A stretch of DNA of 64,000 nt from DATLED01 sp963750255 (GTDB lineage: Bacteria > Actinomycetota > Acidimicrobiia > Acidimicrobiales > CADCTF01): NCBI GenBank assembly GCA_963750255.1, contig CAVVPZ010000006.1:248001-312000 (forward strand). Reading direction: 5' to 3'. Each line of letters starts with the position of its first letter. Position 1 is the first letter of the stretch. The notes under the pieces were generated by a model. It saw nothing but the letters and a program-made list of their open reading frames with translations, had not been told where the DNA came from and did not search any database. The position numbers and the translations under genes are program-made. Of this stretch, positions 36,062 through 44,563 are shown in pieces.

Positions 36062-37063
36062 GTGTTCAACGCCGCCTCGAAGCTCTACTTCACCCTCGCC
36101 GTCGCTGGCATCGTCCTCGGATTCGGGTACGCCGTCGGTACAGGCGACCGGGTCGGGTTCACCAACCTCGTCATCGCCGGTGTCGCCGCCGTCGTGCTCG
36201 CCGTGGGGGTGTTCGCGTTCGTTCCCCGCGAGGCCTTGCCGGCCACACCGCTGGAACCGGCCGAGGCCCGTCCGGGCGACGCCACCGACGTTGCCCGGCC
36301 CAGCTCGTGGCCGCTGCTCGGAGCCTTGAGCATCGGGCTGTTGGCCGCGGGCGCTGCACTCGGCGGTTCATTGGTGCTGCTCGGCGTCGTCGTCGGATTG
36401 GTGGCAACGTTCGCGTGGTTCGGCCAGGTGTGGCGTGAGCACCCCTCGTGGACTCAGGCCATGACCGACCGGATCAATGATCGCTTCGTCGTCCCGATCG
36501 GCCTTCCCGGCACCATCTTCCTGCTCGCCGGTGTCGGGGTCGTCAGTCTGTCTCGACTCTTCCTCGCCGTACCGGTCGATGTCGCCCCGGTGATCGGCAT
36601 CGTCGTGGCTTTCGCCCTGCTCGGAGCGTTCTATTTGTTGTCGGTGCGCAGCCCCGGCCGCTCGGCGGTGGCGACGCTGGCGGCGATGGCTGGCTTCCTC
36701 GTGCTCGCGTCCGGAGTTGCTGGTGCCCTCAAGGGCGAGCGTGAGTTCCACCACAAGGCCCATGGCGCGGGGATCGAGGTCGTGGCCAAGGACCTCGCCT
36801 TCAGCACTGACGAGATCGATCTCCCCGCCGACGAAGAAGTGACGATCAACTTCATCAACAAGGAGGCGGTGCCGCACAACATCGCCATCTTCGACAAGAA
36901 GGGCGGCACCCCGCTCTTCGCCGGCAAGATCCTCTCCACCGAAGGTGAGATCGCCTACACGTTCAAGGCACCACCGGCCGGCACGTACTACTTCCACTGC
37001 GACGTCCACCCCGATCAGATGGAGGGCCAGGTCATCGTGGCCCAGCCCGCCTCCGCCCCGTGA
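36062..37063 (+). CDS. Membrane protein with C-terminal type-I cupredoxin domain
   Basis: A 333-residue protein from GTG 36062. Residues 1-225 hold about six to seven hydrophobic segments in two blocks separated by a loop (AWFGQVWREHPSW, MTDRINDRF). Residues 235-330 form a cupredoxin domain: VVAKDLAFSTDEIDLPADEE, NKEAVPHNIAIFDKK and TYYFHCDVHPDQMEG. Ligands His 272, Cys 313, His 316 and Met 320 are all present, so a blue type-I copper centre is expected on the outer face. There is one Cys, so it is not a CuA site. It sits where a subunit II would be in this module and may carry electrons or copper. The stop overlaps the TlpA-like GTG. Confidence 0.8.
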   Translation: MFNAASKLYFTLAVAGIVLGFGYAVGTGDRVGFTNLVIAGVAAVVLAVGVFAFVPREALPATPLEPAEARPGDATDVARPSSWPLLGALSIGLLAAGAALGGSLVLLGVVVGLVATFAWFGQVWREHPSWTQAMTDRINDRFVVPIGLPGTIFLLAGVGVVSLSRLFLAVPVDVAPVIGIVVAFALLGAFYLLSVRSPGRSAVATLAAMAGFLVLASGVAGALKGEREFHHKAHGAGIEVVAKDLAFSTDEIDLPADEEVTINFINKEAVPHNIAIFDKKGGTPLFAGKILSTEGEIAYTFKAPPAGTYYFHCDVHPDQMEGQVIVAQPASAP

Positions 37064-37662
37064 CGGCGGAGACCACCGTTGTCGCCGAGCACGTCTGGAA
37101 CCGGGACCACGACGCCTCGGGCATGACGGCACCACGCGCCGTCGTCGCCGTGGCCGTCCTGATCGCCGTGGCGGTCGCCGTCGCCCTCTTCGTCGGCCGC
37201 ACGCAATCCGTCGGGCCGACCACTGCGAGCGCCGCCAGCCGGCCCGCGCCCACCTTCACCTTGCCGGCGCTCCGCGACGGCGGGGGCCAAGTCGCCCTCG
37301 CCGCGGTTCCGGGACGGCCGACGGTCGTCAATTTCTTCGCTGCATGGTGTGAGCCGTGCAAGCGAGAGCTTCCGGCCCTGCGGGCGGCGGCCGAGGCCAA
37401 TCCTGAGGTCAGCTTCCTCGGCGTCGACCACCAGGATTCACGTCTCGACGCCATCGAGTTGCTCGACGCCAACCACATCACCTATCCGGCCGGGTACGAC
37501 CCCCGCGGCGACGTTGCGGCGTCCTACGCCGTTCGGGGCCTGCCCGCCACCGCCTTCGTCGACGCCGCCGGCCGCATCGTCGCCTTCCACCAGGGCGAGC
37601 TCAGCGCCAAGGAGCTGCAGGCGCAGCTCGAGGCGCTGACTTTGCGTCAGCCTTCGTCATGA
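37060..37662 (+). CDS. TlpA-like membrane-anchored thiol-disulfide oxidoreductase
   Basis: A 200-residue thioredoxin-fold protein held by one N-terminal membrane segment (residues 27-45, AVVAVAVLIAVAVAVALFVG). The extracytoplasmic domain has TVVNFFAAWCEPCKRELPAL with the WCxxC active site (WCEPC), FLGVDHQDSRLDAIELL and the cis-Pro in VRGLPATAFVDAAG. Such proteins reduce Cys pairs of CuA or cytochrome subunits during assembly, so it probably serves CtaC and perhaps the cupredoxin. GTG 37060 overlaps the cupredoxin stop (GTGA), and an ATG at 37659 overlaps its own stop. Confidence 0.85.
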   Translation: MTAETTVVAEHVWNRDHDASGMTAPRAVVAVAVLIAVAVAVALFVGRTQSVGPTTASAASRPAPTFTLPALRDGGGQVALAAVPGRPTVVNFFAAWCEPCKRELPALRAAAEANPEVSFLGVDHQDSRLDAIELLDANHITYPAGYDPRGDVAASYAVRGLPATAFVDAAGRIVAFHQGELSAKELQAQLEALTLRQPSS

Positions 37663-37724
37663 GAGAGTCTGCCTGTGTACCCCCTCCGCACCACGAGAGC
37701 CACCGCACCGAAGCGAGGTCGAGC

Positions 37725-38843
37725 GTGAGCCCCCGCCGTATCGCCCCGATGGCCAAGCTGTCGCTGATCGCCGCCGGCCTGGCCGTCGTCATGGCTGGCT
37801 GCGCCCGAGGACAGCTCCCCCAGGACTCCTTGAGTCCTGAAGGCCCCCAGGCCCGCCAGCTCGACCGCCTCTGGGACCTCGTCCTGCCCATCGCCTTGGT
37901 CGTGGGCGTACTCGTCATGGGCCTTCTGGTCTTCAGCGTCATCAAGTTCCGGGCCAAGTCCGACGACGACCGCCCTGTCCAGGTGCACGGCAACGCCAAG
38001 GCCGAGATCGCGTGGACCATCGCCCCGGCGCTGCTGCTGGCGTTCATCGGGGTCTTCACCGTCGTCACCGTGTTCGACATCAACAAGAAGGCCGACGGCG
38101 CCGAGGTCCTGCAGGTCGAGGTCACGGGCCATCAATGGTGGTGGGAGTACCACTACCCCAACCAGGACATCACGACGGCGAACGAGCTCGTCATCCCGGC
38201 TGGCCGTGAGGTTCAGGTCTCCTTGACGTCGGCCGACGTGATCCACAACTTCTGGCCGCCGAAGCTCTCGGGCAAGGTCTACGCCATCCCCGGCCGCGTC
38301 AACTACATGCATTTCACGGCCGACAAACCCGGCGATTACTCGGGCCAGTGCGCCGAGTTCTGCGGGCTCTCGCATGCGAACATGCGCCTGCGTGTCGTGG
38401 CCTACGCCCCGGACAAGTTCGACGAGTGGGTCGCCAACCAGCAACAGAAGGCGGTCGCCGCCCCGACGACGACGACCACCGCAGCGCCTGCTGACGACGC
38501 CGTTGCGGCGCCCACGCTTCCCATCGCTCCTGGGGCAGACCCGGTGGCCGACCAGGCCGCGGGCGCCGAGTTGTTCATCGCCAAGGGCTGCAGCGGGTGC
38601 CACTCGATCAACGGGCTCGAGGGCGCCAACGGCAAGGTCGGCCCGAACCTCACCCACCTCCAGAGCCGGAGCCGCTTTGCCGGCGATGTGTTCGAACTCA
38701 ACAACCGCAACCTCCGCCGCTGGCTCCGCAACCCACCGGCCATGAAGCCCATGAATCCCGACAACGGACAGGGCATGCCCAACCTCGGCTTGTCCGAAGA
38801 CGAGATCACCCAGCTCATCGCCTACCTGGAGACGCTCAAGTAA
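37725..38843 (+). CDS. ctaC: Cytochrome c oxidase subunit II with fused cytochrome c (caa3 type)
   Basis: CuA-containing electron-entry subunit. From GTG 37725 a lipoprotein signal ends in VVMAGC (Cys 26), then two membrane helices, HQWWWEYHYP and the CuA ligands His 174 (DVIHNFWPP), Cys 209, Glu 211, Cys 213, His 217 and Met 220 (GQCAEFCGLSHANM). After a Thr/Ala linker a c-type heme domain has CSGCH (Cys 289, Cys 292, His 293) with a Met-rich C-terminal part, defining a caa3 oxidase. An ATG at 37659 overlapping the TlpA stop would add 22 residues before the signal; the later start gives the better signal peptide. Its stop overlaps the ctaD start. Confidence 0.92.
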   Translation: MSPRRIAPMAKLSLIAAGLAVVMAGCARGQLPQDSLSPEGPQARQLDRLWDLVLPIALVVGVLVMGLLVFSVIKFRAKSDDDRPVQVHGNAKAEIAWTIAPALLLAFIGVFTVVTVFDINKKADGAEVLQVEVTGHQWWWEYHYPNQDITTANELVIPAGREVQVSLTSADVIHNFWPPKLSGKVYAIPGRVNYMHFTADKPGDYSGQCAEFCGLSHANMRLRVVAYAPDKFDEWVANQQQKAVAAPTTTTTAAPADDAVAAPTLPIAPGADPVADQAAGAELFIAKGCSGCHSINGLEGANGKVGPNLTHLQSRSRFAGDVFELNNRNLRRWLRNPPAMKPMNPDNGQGMPNLGLSEDEITQLIAYLETLK

Positions 38844-40909
38844 TGGCTACCGTCCTCGATCGCCCCTCTGAGGGCGCCACCACGGTGACGCCCACCACGC
38901 CGGGCTCCGTCCCCCTCCTCAAGCGCCCCCAGGCGATGGAGGGCTTCTGGAGCTGGATCACCACCGTTGACCACAAGCGGATCGGCATCCTTTACGGGAT
39001 CACCGCCATCGTGTTCTTCCTCCTCGGCGGTATCGAGGCGCTGCTCATCCGGCTGCAGCTGGCGCAGCCCAACGGCACCGTGCTGTCGGCCGACGCCTAC
39101 AACCAGGTGTTCACGATGCACGGCACCACGATGATCTTCCTCGTCGTGATGCCGCTGTCAGCGGCCTTCTTCAACTACCTGGCGCCGATCATGGTCGGGG
39201 CGCGCGACGTCGCCTTCCCCCGCCTCAATGCGCTGAGCTACTGGATCTTCTTGATGGGTGGGTTGTTCATCTACTCGAGCTTCCTGCTCGGTGGTGCGCC
39301 CAACGGCGGCTGGTTCGGGTACGCCCCCAACACGTCGATCACGTTCTCCCCCGGACACAACCTCGACTTCTGGATCTTCGGTCTCCAGATCCTCGGTATC
39401 GCCTCGACCGTCGGCGCCGTCAACCTCATCACGACGATCCTCAACCTCCGTGCGCCGGGAATGACGTTGATGCGCATGCCGGTCTTCGTGTGGATGACCT
39501 TGGTGTCGAACTTCCTGCTGCTCTTCGCCATGCCGATCATCACCGTGGCGCTCTTCCTGTTGATGTTCGACCGACAGTTCGGGGCCAACTTCTTCGACCC
39601 GACGGCTGGCGGTGACCCAGTTCTGTGGCAACACCTGTTCTGGTTGTTCGGGCATCCGGAGGTGTACATCCTCATCCTCCCAGCGATGGGCATCGTCTCG
39701 GAGATCCTCCCGACCTTCTCCCGCAAGCCACTCTTCGGGTACCCGGTCGTGGTCTTCTCCGGCATCGCCATCGGCTTCATGGGTTGGGGCGTCTGGGCCC
39801 ACCACATGTTCGCCGTCGGTCTCGGTCCCGTCGCCGTGTCGGCCTTCTCGGTGGCGACGATGTTCATCGCCGTGCCGACGGGCGTGAAGATCTTCAACTG
39901 GCTCGGGACGATCTGGGGCGGTTCGCTCCGCTTCTCGGTGGCGTTCCTTTTCGCCCTCGGGTTCATCGCCATGTTCACCATCGGCGGACTCTCCGGCGTC
40001 ACCCACTCGATCTCGCCGCACGACCGCCAGCAGACCGACACCTACTACATCGTCGCCCACTTCCACTACGTGATCTTCGGCGGCTCGATGTTCGGCCTCA
40101 TGGGTGGCTTCTATTACTGGTGGCCCAAGATCTTCGGCCACACGCTCAGCGAGTTCTTGGGCAAGATCCACTTCTGGAGCTGGCTCATCGGCTTCAACCT
40201 GACCTTCGCCCCCATGCACTGGATCGGCCTGCAGGGCATGCCCCGGCGCATCTACACCTACGACAAGGACCTCGGGCTCGCGTTTCCCAACCTCGTGTCG
40301 ACCGTGGGCGCTTTCATCATTGCCGCCTCGACCCTCGTCTTCCTCTACAACGTGATGCACAGCTATCGCACCCGCACTCCGGCTGGCAGCGACCCGTGGG
40401 ACGCCCGCACGTTGGAGTGGTCCATCCCATCCCCCACGCCCGCCTACAACTTCGCCACGACCCCGGTGGTCCATCACCTCGACGATTTCTGGCACCAGAA
40501 GTACACCGAGGACGACGAGGGTCGACTGGTCAAGATCGTGCGGACGCCCGAGGAGATCGCCGAGGCCGAGCGACGCGAGGCCGCCGCCGTGGCCAATGCC
40601 GGCAGCATCCACCTTCCCTCGCCGTCGTTCTACCCGATCATCGTGTCGTTCGGCCTTCCGATCATCGCCTACGGCATGACCTACAAGGCCTACCTCGTCT
40701 CCGTGGTCGGCGCCATCATCATGCTCACCGGCCTCTACGCCTGGGCGCTCGAGCCCTCGGCCGAGCCGGCCGAGCACCACGAGCCCACCGGCCCCGCCGG
40801 CGAACTCGAAGCCGAGCATGGTGAAGGGGACGGCGTGCTCGTGGCCGCGGCGGAGACGCCGGCACTCGGCACGGGCGAAGGATCCACCACCGAGAGCACG
40901 GAGGGCTGA
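38843..40909 (+). CDS. ctaD: Cytochrome c oxidase subunit I (caa3 type)
   Basis: Catalytic oxygen-reducing, proton-pumping subunit. All ligands are present: His 93 (FTMHGTTMIF) and His 408 for heme a, His 406 for heme a3 (HFHYV), CuB ligands His 271, His 320 and His 321, with Tyr 275 in GHPEVY. The 688-residue length exceeds the usual 550: a C-terminal part with two further membrane helices (FYPIIVSFGLPIIAYGMTYK) and an acidic tail follows the core. ATG 38843 overlaps the ctaC stop by one base. It is the active counterpart of the ligand-less homologue 3 kb upstream. Confidence 0.95.
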   Translation: MATVLDRPSEGATTVTPTTPGSVPLLKRPQAMEGFWSWITTVDHKRIGILYGITAIVFFLLGGIEALLIRLQLAQPNGTVLSADAYNQVFTMHGTTMIFLVVMPLSAAFFNYLAPIMVGARDVAFPRLNALSYWIFLMGGLFIYSSFLLGGAPNGGWFGYAPNTSITFSPGHNLDFWIFGLQILGIASTVGAVNLITTILNLRAPGMTLMRMPVFVWMTLVSNFLLLFAMPIITVALFLLMFDRQFGANFFDPTAGGDPVLWQHLFWLFGHPEVYILILPAMGIVSEILPTFSRKPLFGYPVVVFSGIAIGFMGWGVWAHHMFAVGLGPVAVSAFSVATMFIAVPTGVKIFNWLGTIWGGSLRFSVAFLFALGFIAMFTIGGLSGVTHSISPHDRQQTDTYYIVAHFHYVIFGGSMFGLMGGFYYWWPKIFGHTLSEFLGKIHFWSWLIGFNLTFAPMHWIGLQGMPRRIYTYDKDLGLAFPNLVSTVGAFIIAASTLVFLYNVMHSYRTRTPAGSDPWDARTLEWSIPSPTPAYNFATTPVVHHLDDFWHQKYTEDDEGRLVKIVRTPEEIAEAERREAAAVANAGSIHLPSPSFYPIIVSFGLPIIAYGMTYKAYLVSVVGAIIMLTGLYAWALEPSAEPAEHHEPTGPAGELEAEHGEGDGVLVAAAETPALGTGEGSTTESTEG

Positions 40910-40915
40910 GCGACC

Positions 40916-41566
40916 ATGGCCACCGTTACCAACAACGCCGGCACCAATACCACCGACGTGGCCGAGGCCTCCCACGACATCGTGAGCGGAGGGCACGACG
41001 CCCACGTCACCAACACCGGCCTCTCCAACGAGAAGCTGGCCATGTGGGCCTTCCTCGGCTCGGAATGCCTGCTCTTCGGCGCCCTGATCTCGACCTACCT
41101 GCTCTACAAGAACCGCAGCGTGGCCGGCCCCAAGCCCCACGACGTGTTCGACATCCCGTTCACCTCGGCCAGCTCGTTCATGCTGCTGATGAGCTCGCTC
41201 ACCATGGTGTTGGCCCTGAGCGCCATCCAGCGAGGTGACGCCAAGCGGCTCCGGCTGTGGCTGCTGGCCACGGCTTCGCTCGGCGGCCTCTTCGTCACCG
41301 GCCAGGTCTACGAGTTCACGAGCTTCTATCGAGAGGGCTTGTCCCTCAGCACCAACCTGTTCGGCAGCACGTTCTTCGTGATGACCGGCTTCCACGGGGT
41401 CCACGTGACCCTCGGCATCCTCATGCTGCTCTCGCTCTACGCCATCTCTGCACGAGGTGGCTTGGGTCCAGAGAAGTCCGAGGTGGTCGAGCTGATCGGG
41501 CTGTACTGGCACTTCGTGGACATCGTCTGGATCGTGATCTTCACGGTCATCTACCTGATCCCGTAG
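40916..41566 (+). CDS. ctaE: Cytochrome c oxidase subunit III
   Basis: Membrane subunit of the caa3 oxidase, 216 residues. After a hydrophilic N-terminus with several His come five helices with KLAMWAFLGSECLLFGALIS, SSFMLLMSSLTMVLALSAIQ, the COX3 signature TGFHGVHVTLGILM and the end LYWHFVDIVWIVIFTVIYL. Starts six bases after ctaD. Complete and typical of actinobacterial CtaE. Confidence 0.93.
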   Translation: MATVTNNAGTNTTDVAEASHDIVSGGHDAHVTNTGLSNEKLAMWAFLGSECLLFGALISTYLLYKNRSVAGPKPHDVFDIPFTSASSFMLLMSSLTMVLALSAIQRGDAKRLRLWLLATASLGGLFVTGQVYEFTSFYREGLSLSTNLFGSTFFVMTGFHGVHVTLGILMLLSLYAISARGGLGPEKSEVVELIGLYWHFVDIVWIVIFTVIYLIP

Positions 41567-41577
41567 GGGCGAACGAC

Positions 41578-41952
41578 ATGGCGACCTCCGCACTCACCGA
41601 CGAACACGAAGCCGCGGCCCACCAGGCTCACGGCGAGCACCCGAGCGACAAGCAGTACTGGAAGATCTTCTTCCTGCTGTTCGCTGTCACCGCCGTCGAG
41701 GTCGGGCTCTACTACTTCGAGCTGCCCGGCCCCGTCCACGTCAACAACGCCGCACTGGGTGGCCTCGCCATCCTCAAGTTCGTCGTCGTCGTGGGCTACT
41801 TCATGCACCTCAAGTTCGACAACAAGATCGTGCGTCGGCTCTTCGTCGGCGGGCTCTTGTTGGCGATCGCGGTCTACATGATCTACCTGTTGACCATGGG
41901 CGTGTTCATCGCGCCGCCCAGCGAACGCCAGGGTGGTTCACTGGTCGGGTGA
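41578..41952 (+). CDS. ctaF: Cytochrome c oxidase subunit IV-type protein
   Basis: A 124-residue small oxidase subunit with three membrane helices: IFFLLFAVTAVEVGLYYFEL, the family segment LKFVVVVGYFMHLKFDNKIV and LLAIAVYMIYLLTMG. ATG 41578 lies 11 bases after ctaE. CtaD already has an extra C-terminal membrane part, so the enzyme appears to have both a long subunit I and this separate subunit. Stabilising role by family. Confidence 0.88.
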   Translation: MATSALTDEHEAAAHQAHGEHPSDKQYWKIFFLLFAVTAVEVGLYYFELPGPVHVNNAALGGLAILKFVVVVGYFMHLKFDNKIVRRLFVGGLLLAIAVYMIYLLTMGVFIAPPSERQGGSLVG

Positions 41953-41962
41953 GGGGTACTCC

Positions 41963-42853
41963 TTGAACGCACTCGTCGCCGTCGCCTCCCGCACCGGAAA
42001 TCCGTGGGCGTTCCACGCCCACGCCGAAGTGTTCACGGTTTTCGCCCTGTTGGGTATTGCCTACCGGGAAGCCCTGCTCCGCCTCGGCCCCAGACTCGCC
42101 CCCTCGGGCCAGCCAGCGGCCACGCGCCGGCAGAAGATCTTTTTCGCTGCCGGCGCCACGTTGATGTTCGTCTTCGCCTCGTGGCCGGTGCACGACATCG
42201 CCGAGGACTATCTCTTCAGCGTCCACATGGTGGAGCACACCGTGTTCAGCCTGATCGCCGTGCCGCTCCTGCTCATGGGTACACCGGGGTGGCTCGTCAG
42301 TTGGATCATCAAGCCAGTGCTGCCGGTCATGCGCAGACTGGTGCGGCCGTTGCCGGCCAGCCTGCTCTTCAACGGCTTCATCGCCGTGTCGCACGCCGCC
42401 GTGTTCGTCAACTACACGTCGTCGCACGAGTGGCCGCACTTCCTGGCCCACCTCGCCCTCGTGACCGTCTCGACGATCATGTGGCTACCCGTCCTCCACG
42501 ATCGCCCCGAACTGCCGGTGATGAGCGGCCCGGTGAAGATGGTCTACCTCTTCGCCCAGTCGATCCTCCCCAACGTGCCGGCGGCCTTCCTCGCGTTCGC
42601 CGAGCAGCCGATCTACCAGTGGTACGCGTTGGCCCCGCGAGTGTTCACCGGTTTCGGCGCGGTCGAGGACCAACAGGCCGCCGGCGCCATCATGAAGACG
42701 ATGGGCACCTTCATCATCTGGGGCACCATCGTCGTCAAGTTCTTCCGCTGGTATCAGGACGGTGAGCGCAAGGGCAGCACCGACGTGTTGACCTGGGACG
42801 ACGTCGAGCGCCAACTGGCCCGGACCCCAGCGGCGCCAGAACCAGAGCGCTAG
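41963..42853 (+). CDS. ctaG: Cytochrome c oxidase assembly protein (caa3_CtaG family)
   Basis: Multi-helix membrane protein needed for copper insertion and assembly of caa3 oxidases in Bacillus; same role inferred. TTG 41963 is chosen because a GAGGGG site lies 6-8 bases upstream; GTG 41933 in the same frame is an alternative. Conserved His occur in FHAHAEVFTVFALLG, VHDIAEDYLFSVHMVEHTVF and SHAAVFVNYTSSHEWPHFLA, a pattern expected of a metal-handling membrane protein. Last gene of the oxidase run; the next genes are convergent. Confidence 0.85.
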   Translation: MNALVAVASRTGNPWAFHAHAEVFTVFALLGIAYREALLRLGPRLAPSGQPAATRRQKIFFAAGATLMFVFASWPVHDIAEDYLFSVHMVEHTVFSLIAVPLLLMGTPGWLVSWIIKPVLPVMRRLVRPLPASLLFNGFIAVSHAAVFVNYTSSHEWPHFLAHLALVTVSTIMWLPVLHDRPELPVMSGPVKMVYLFAQSILPNVPAAFLAFAEQPIYQWYALAPRVFTGFGAVEDQQAAGAIMKTMGTFIIWGTIVVKFFRWYQDGERKGSTDVLTWDDVERQLARTPAAPEPER

Positions 42854-42857
42854 CCCG

Positions 42858-43580
42858 TCACTCCCAGCGGAACCAGGCGGCGGCGGCGGCCGGGGCGGCG
42901 AGCGCCCAGGCTGACAGCACGACCCACGCCCGGGTGGGCACCGAGCCACCGCCGAGGGCGGCGTGCAGCGCATCAGCGAGCGCGCCCGATGGGAGGCCCC
43001 GTGCCAGCCCGGCGATGCCAGCGGGCAGCTCGGTGAGCGGGATCAGCATCCCGGAGAGGAGGAGCAGCACGAGGTAGAGGCCGTTCGCTGCGGCCAAGGT
43101 GGTGAGCGCGGGCAACGTTCCGGCCAAGAGCAAACCGAGGCCACCGAACGCGATGGTGGCGAGCAGCATGGCAAGGGCGGCGACGCCGAGCGCGGGCCCG
43201 TCGAAGCGGTACCCCAGCAGGAGCGCCTCGACGGTCAACACGATGAGTTGCACGACCTCCACGGCGAGCACGCCGGCCACTTTGGCGGCGAGCAGGCGGG
43301 GCCGTCCGAGCGGGGTCGAACCCAGCCGTTTAAGCACGCCATATTGACGCTCGAAGCCGGTGGCGATGGCGGTGCTGACCATGGCCGTCGACATCACCGC
43401 CAGCGCGAGGATGCCGGGGAAGAGGAAGCGGACGGGGTCGTCGCTGCCGGTCGGGAGCACGTCGACGACCGAGAAGAACCCGAGCAACAACACGGGGATC
43501 CCGATGGCCAGCAGCACTGACTCGCCCCGACGCAGGGTCATCAAGAGTTCGGTCCGGGATTGAGCCGCCAACATGTTCAT
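42858..43580 (-). CDS. ABC-2 type transporter permease
   Basis: A 240-residue membrane subunit of an exporter. Six hydrophobic segments, including SVLLAIGIPVLLLGFFSVVD, ILALAVMSTAMVSTAIATG and LYLVLLLLSGMLIPLTELPA, with the ABC-2 motif GFERQYGVLKRLGSTPLGRP. It overlaps the ATPase gene by four bases. The substrate is not predictable; exporters of drugs or lipids share this architecture. It converges on ctaG with a four-base gap. Confidence 0.88.
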   Translation of the reverse strand: MNMLAAQSRTELLMTLRRGESVLLAIGIPVLLLGFFSVVDVLPTGSDDPVRFLFPGILALAVMSTAMVSTAIATGFERQYGVLKRLGSTPLGRPRLLAAKVAGVLAVEVVQLIVLTVEALLLGYRFDGPALGVAALAMLLATIAFGGLGLLLAGTLPALTTLAAANGLYLVLLLLSGMLIPLTELPAGIAGLARGLPSGALADALHAALGGGSVPTRAWVVLSAWALAAPAAAAAWFRWE

Positions 43581-44536
43581 CGGCCTCGGCCCCGCTCGCG
43601 TGGGGTCCGGGCTTCGGCGGCCGCGCTCGGCCCCGTGAGTCGCAGGAACACGTCTTCGAGCGATTGCCGGCCGGCCCTGAGATCAGCCAGCGGCAGCTCG
43701 TGCTCAGCCAGCCAGCCTGTGAGGGCGGCGACCGCCGTCGGCGTCGGCGCACAGGCGGCGACATATTCGCCCGGCCGGTCCTCGGTCACGGCGGCGCCGA
43801 GGCGTTCACCGAGGGCGGCCACGTCGAGACCGGGAGGGGCGCCGAAGCGAACCTCGCCAGGCCCGCCGGTGCCCGCCGACCGCAACTCGGCCGGCGTGCC
43901 GTCGCCGACGACCTTCCCGTGGTCGACGATGACGACGTGATCGGCCAGGCGCTCCGCCTCCTCCAACTCGTGGGTCGTGAGAAGGACGCACACGCCTTCG
44001 TCGCGCAGACCACGAATGACCTCTCGTATGGCCAATCGGCCCTGGGGATCGATGCCGGCCGTAGGCTCGTCGAGGAACGCGACGTCGGGTCGCCCGACGA
44101 GGGCGAGGGCCAACGACAGGCGCTGCTGTTCGCCCCCCGAGAGCCGGCGCCATGGCGTCGCCGCCGCCTCGTCGAGGCCGACCCGGGCGACGAGTTCCGC
44201 CGTCGGTACCGGGTCGTCGTAGTACGACGAGAACAACTCGATGGCCTCGAGTGCTGACATCCCGGGGTAGACGCCACCGGCTTGGAGCATCACGCCGACC
44301 CGCTCCACGAGGGCACGGTGTCCCGCCTTCGCCGCCGGGTCGAGGTCGAGCACGCGCACCCGTCCGCCGCTCGGCTTGCGGTACCCCTCGAGCACCTCGA
44401 CGGTGGACGTCTTGCCCGCGCCATTGGGGCCGAGGAGCGCCAAGACCTGACCATGGTCAGCGGAGAACGAGACGCCGTCGACGGCGACCAGTTGGCCGTA
44501 GCGGACGACCAGATCGGAAACCTCGATGGCGGGCAT
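43577..44536 (-). CDS. ABC transporter ATP-binding protein
   Basis: ATPase partner of the ABC-2 permease. From ATG 44536: MPAIEVSDLVVRYGQLVAVD, Walker A LLGPNGAGKTSTVEVLEG, Q-loop in GVMLQAGGVYPG, signature RLSGGEQQRLSLALAL, Walker B VAFLDEPTAGIDPQG and the H-loop LLTTHELEEAERLADH. A C-terminal extension of about 85 residues (VAACAPTPTAVAALTGWLAE) is typical of drug/antibiotic export ATPases. 319 residues. Divergent from serS by 27 bases. Confidence 0.9.
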   Translation of the reverse strand: MPAIEVSDLVVRYGQLVAVDGVSFSADHGQVLALLGPNGAGKTSTVEVLEGYRKPSGGRVRVLDLDPAAKAGHRALVERVGVMLQAGGVYPGMSALEAIELFSSYYDDPVPTAELVARVGLDEAAATPWRRLSGGEQQRLSLALALVGRPDVAFLDEPTAGIDPQGRLAIREVIRGLRDEGVCVLLTTHELEEAERLADHVVIVDHGKVVGDGTPAELRSAGTGGPGEVRFGAPPGLDVAALGERLGAAVTEDRPGEYVAACAPTPTAVAALTGWLAEHELPLADLRAGRQSLEDVFLRLTGPSAAAEARTPRERGRGR

Positions 44537-44563
44537 CGGGGCGCACGCTACTTTCGCGTGGCC

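Noticed and set aside
39158..41593. Very long open frame on the minus strand opposite ctaD and ctaE
   Set aside because: It is an antisense shadow of highly conserved oxidase genes in high-GC DNA; its product is Asp/His/Glu/Arg-rich low-complexity sequence with no family signature.
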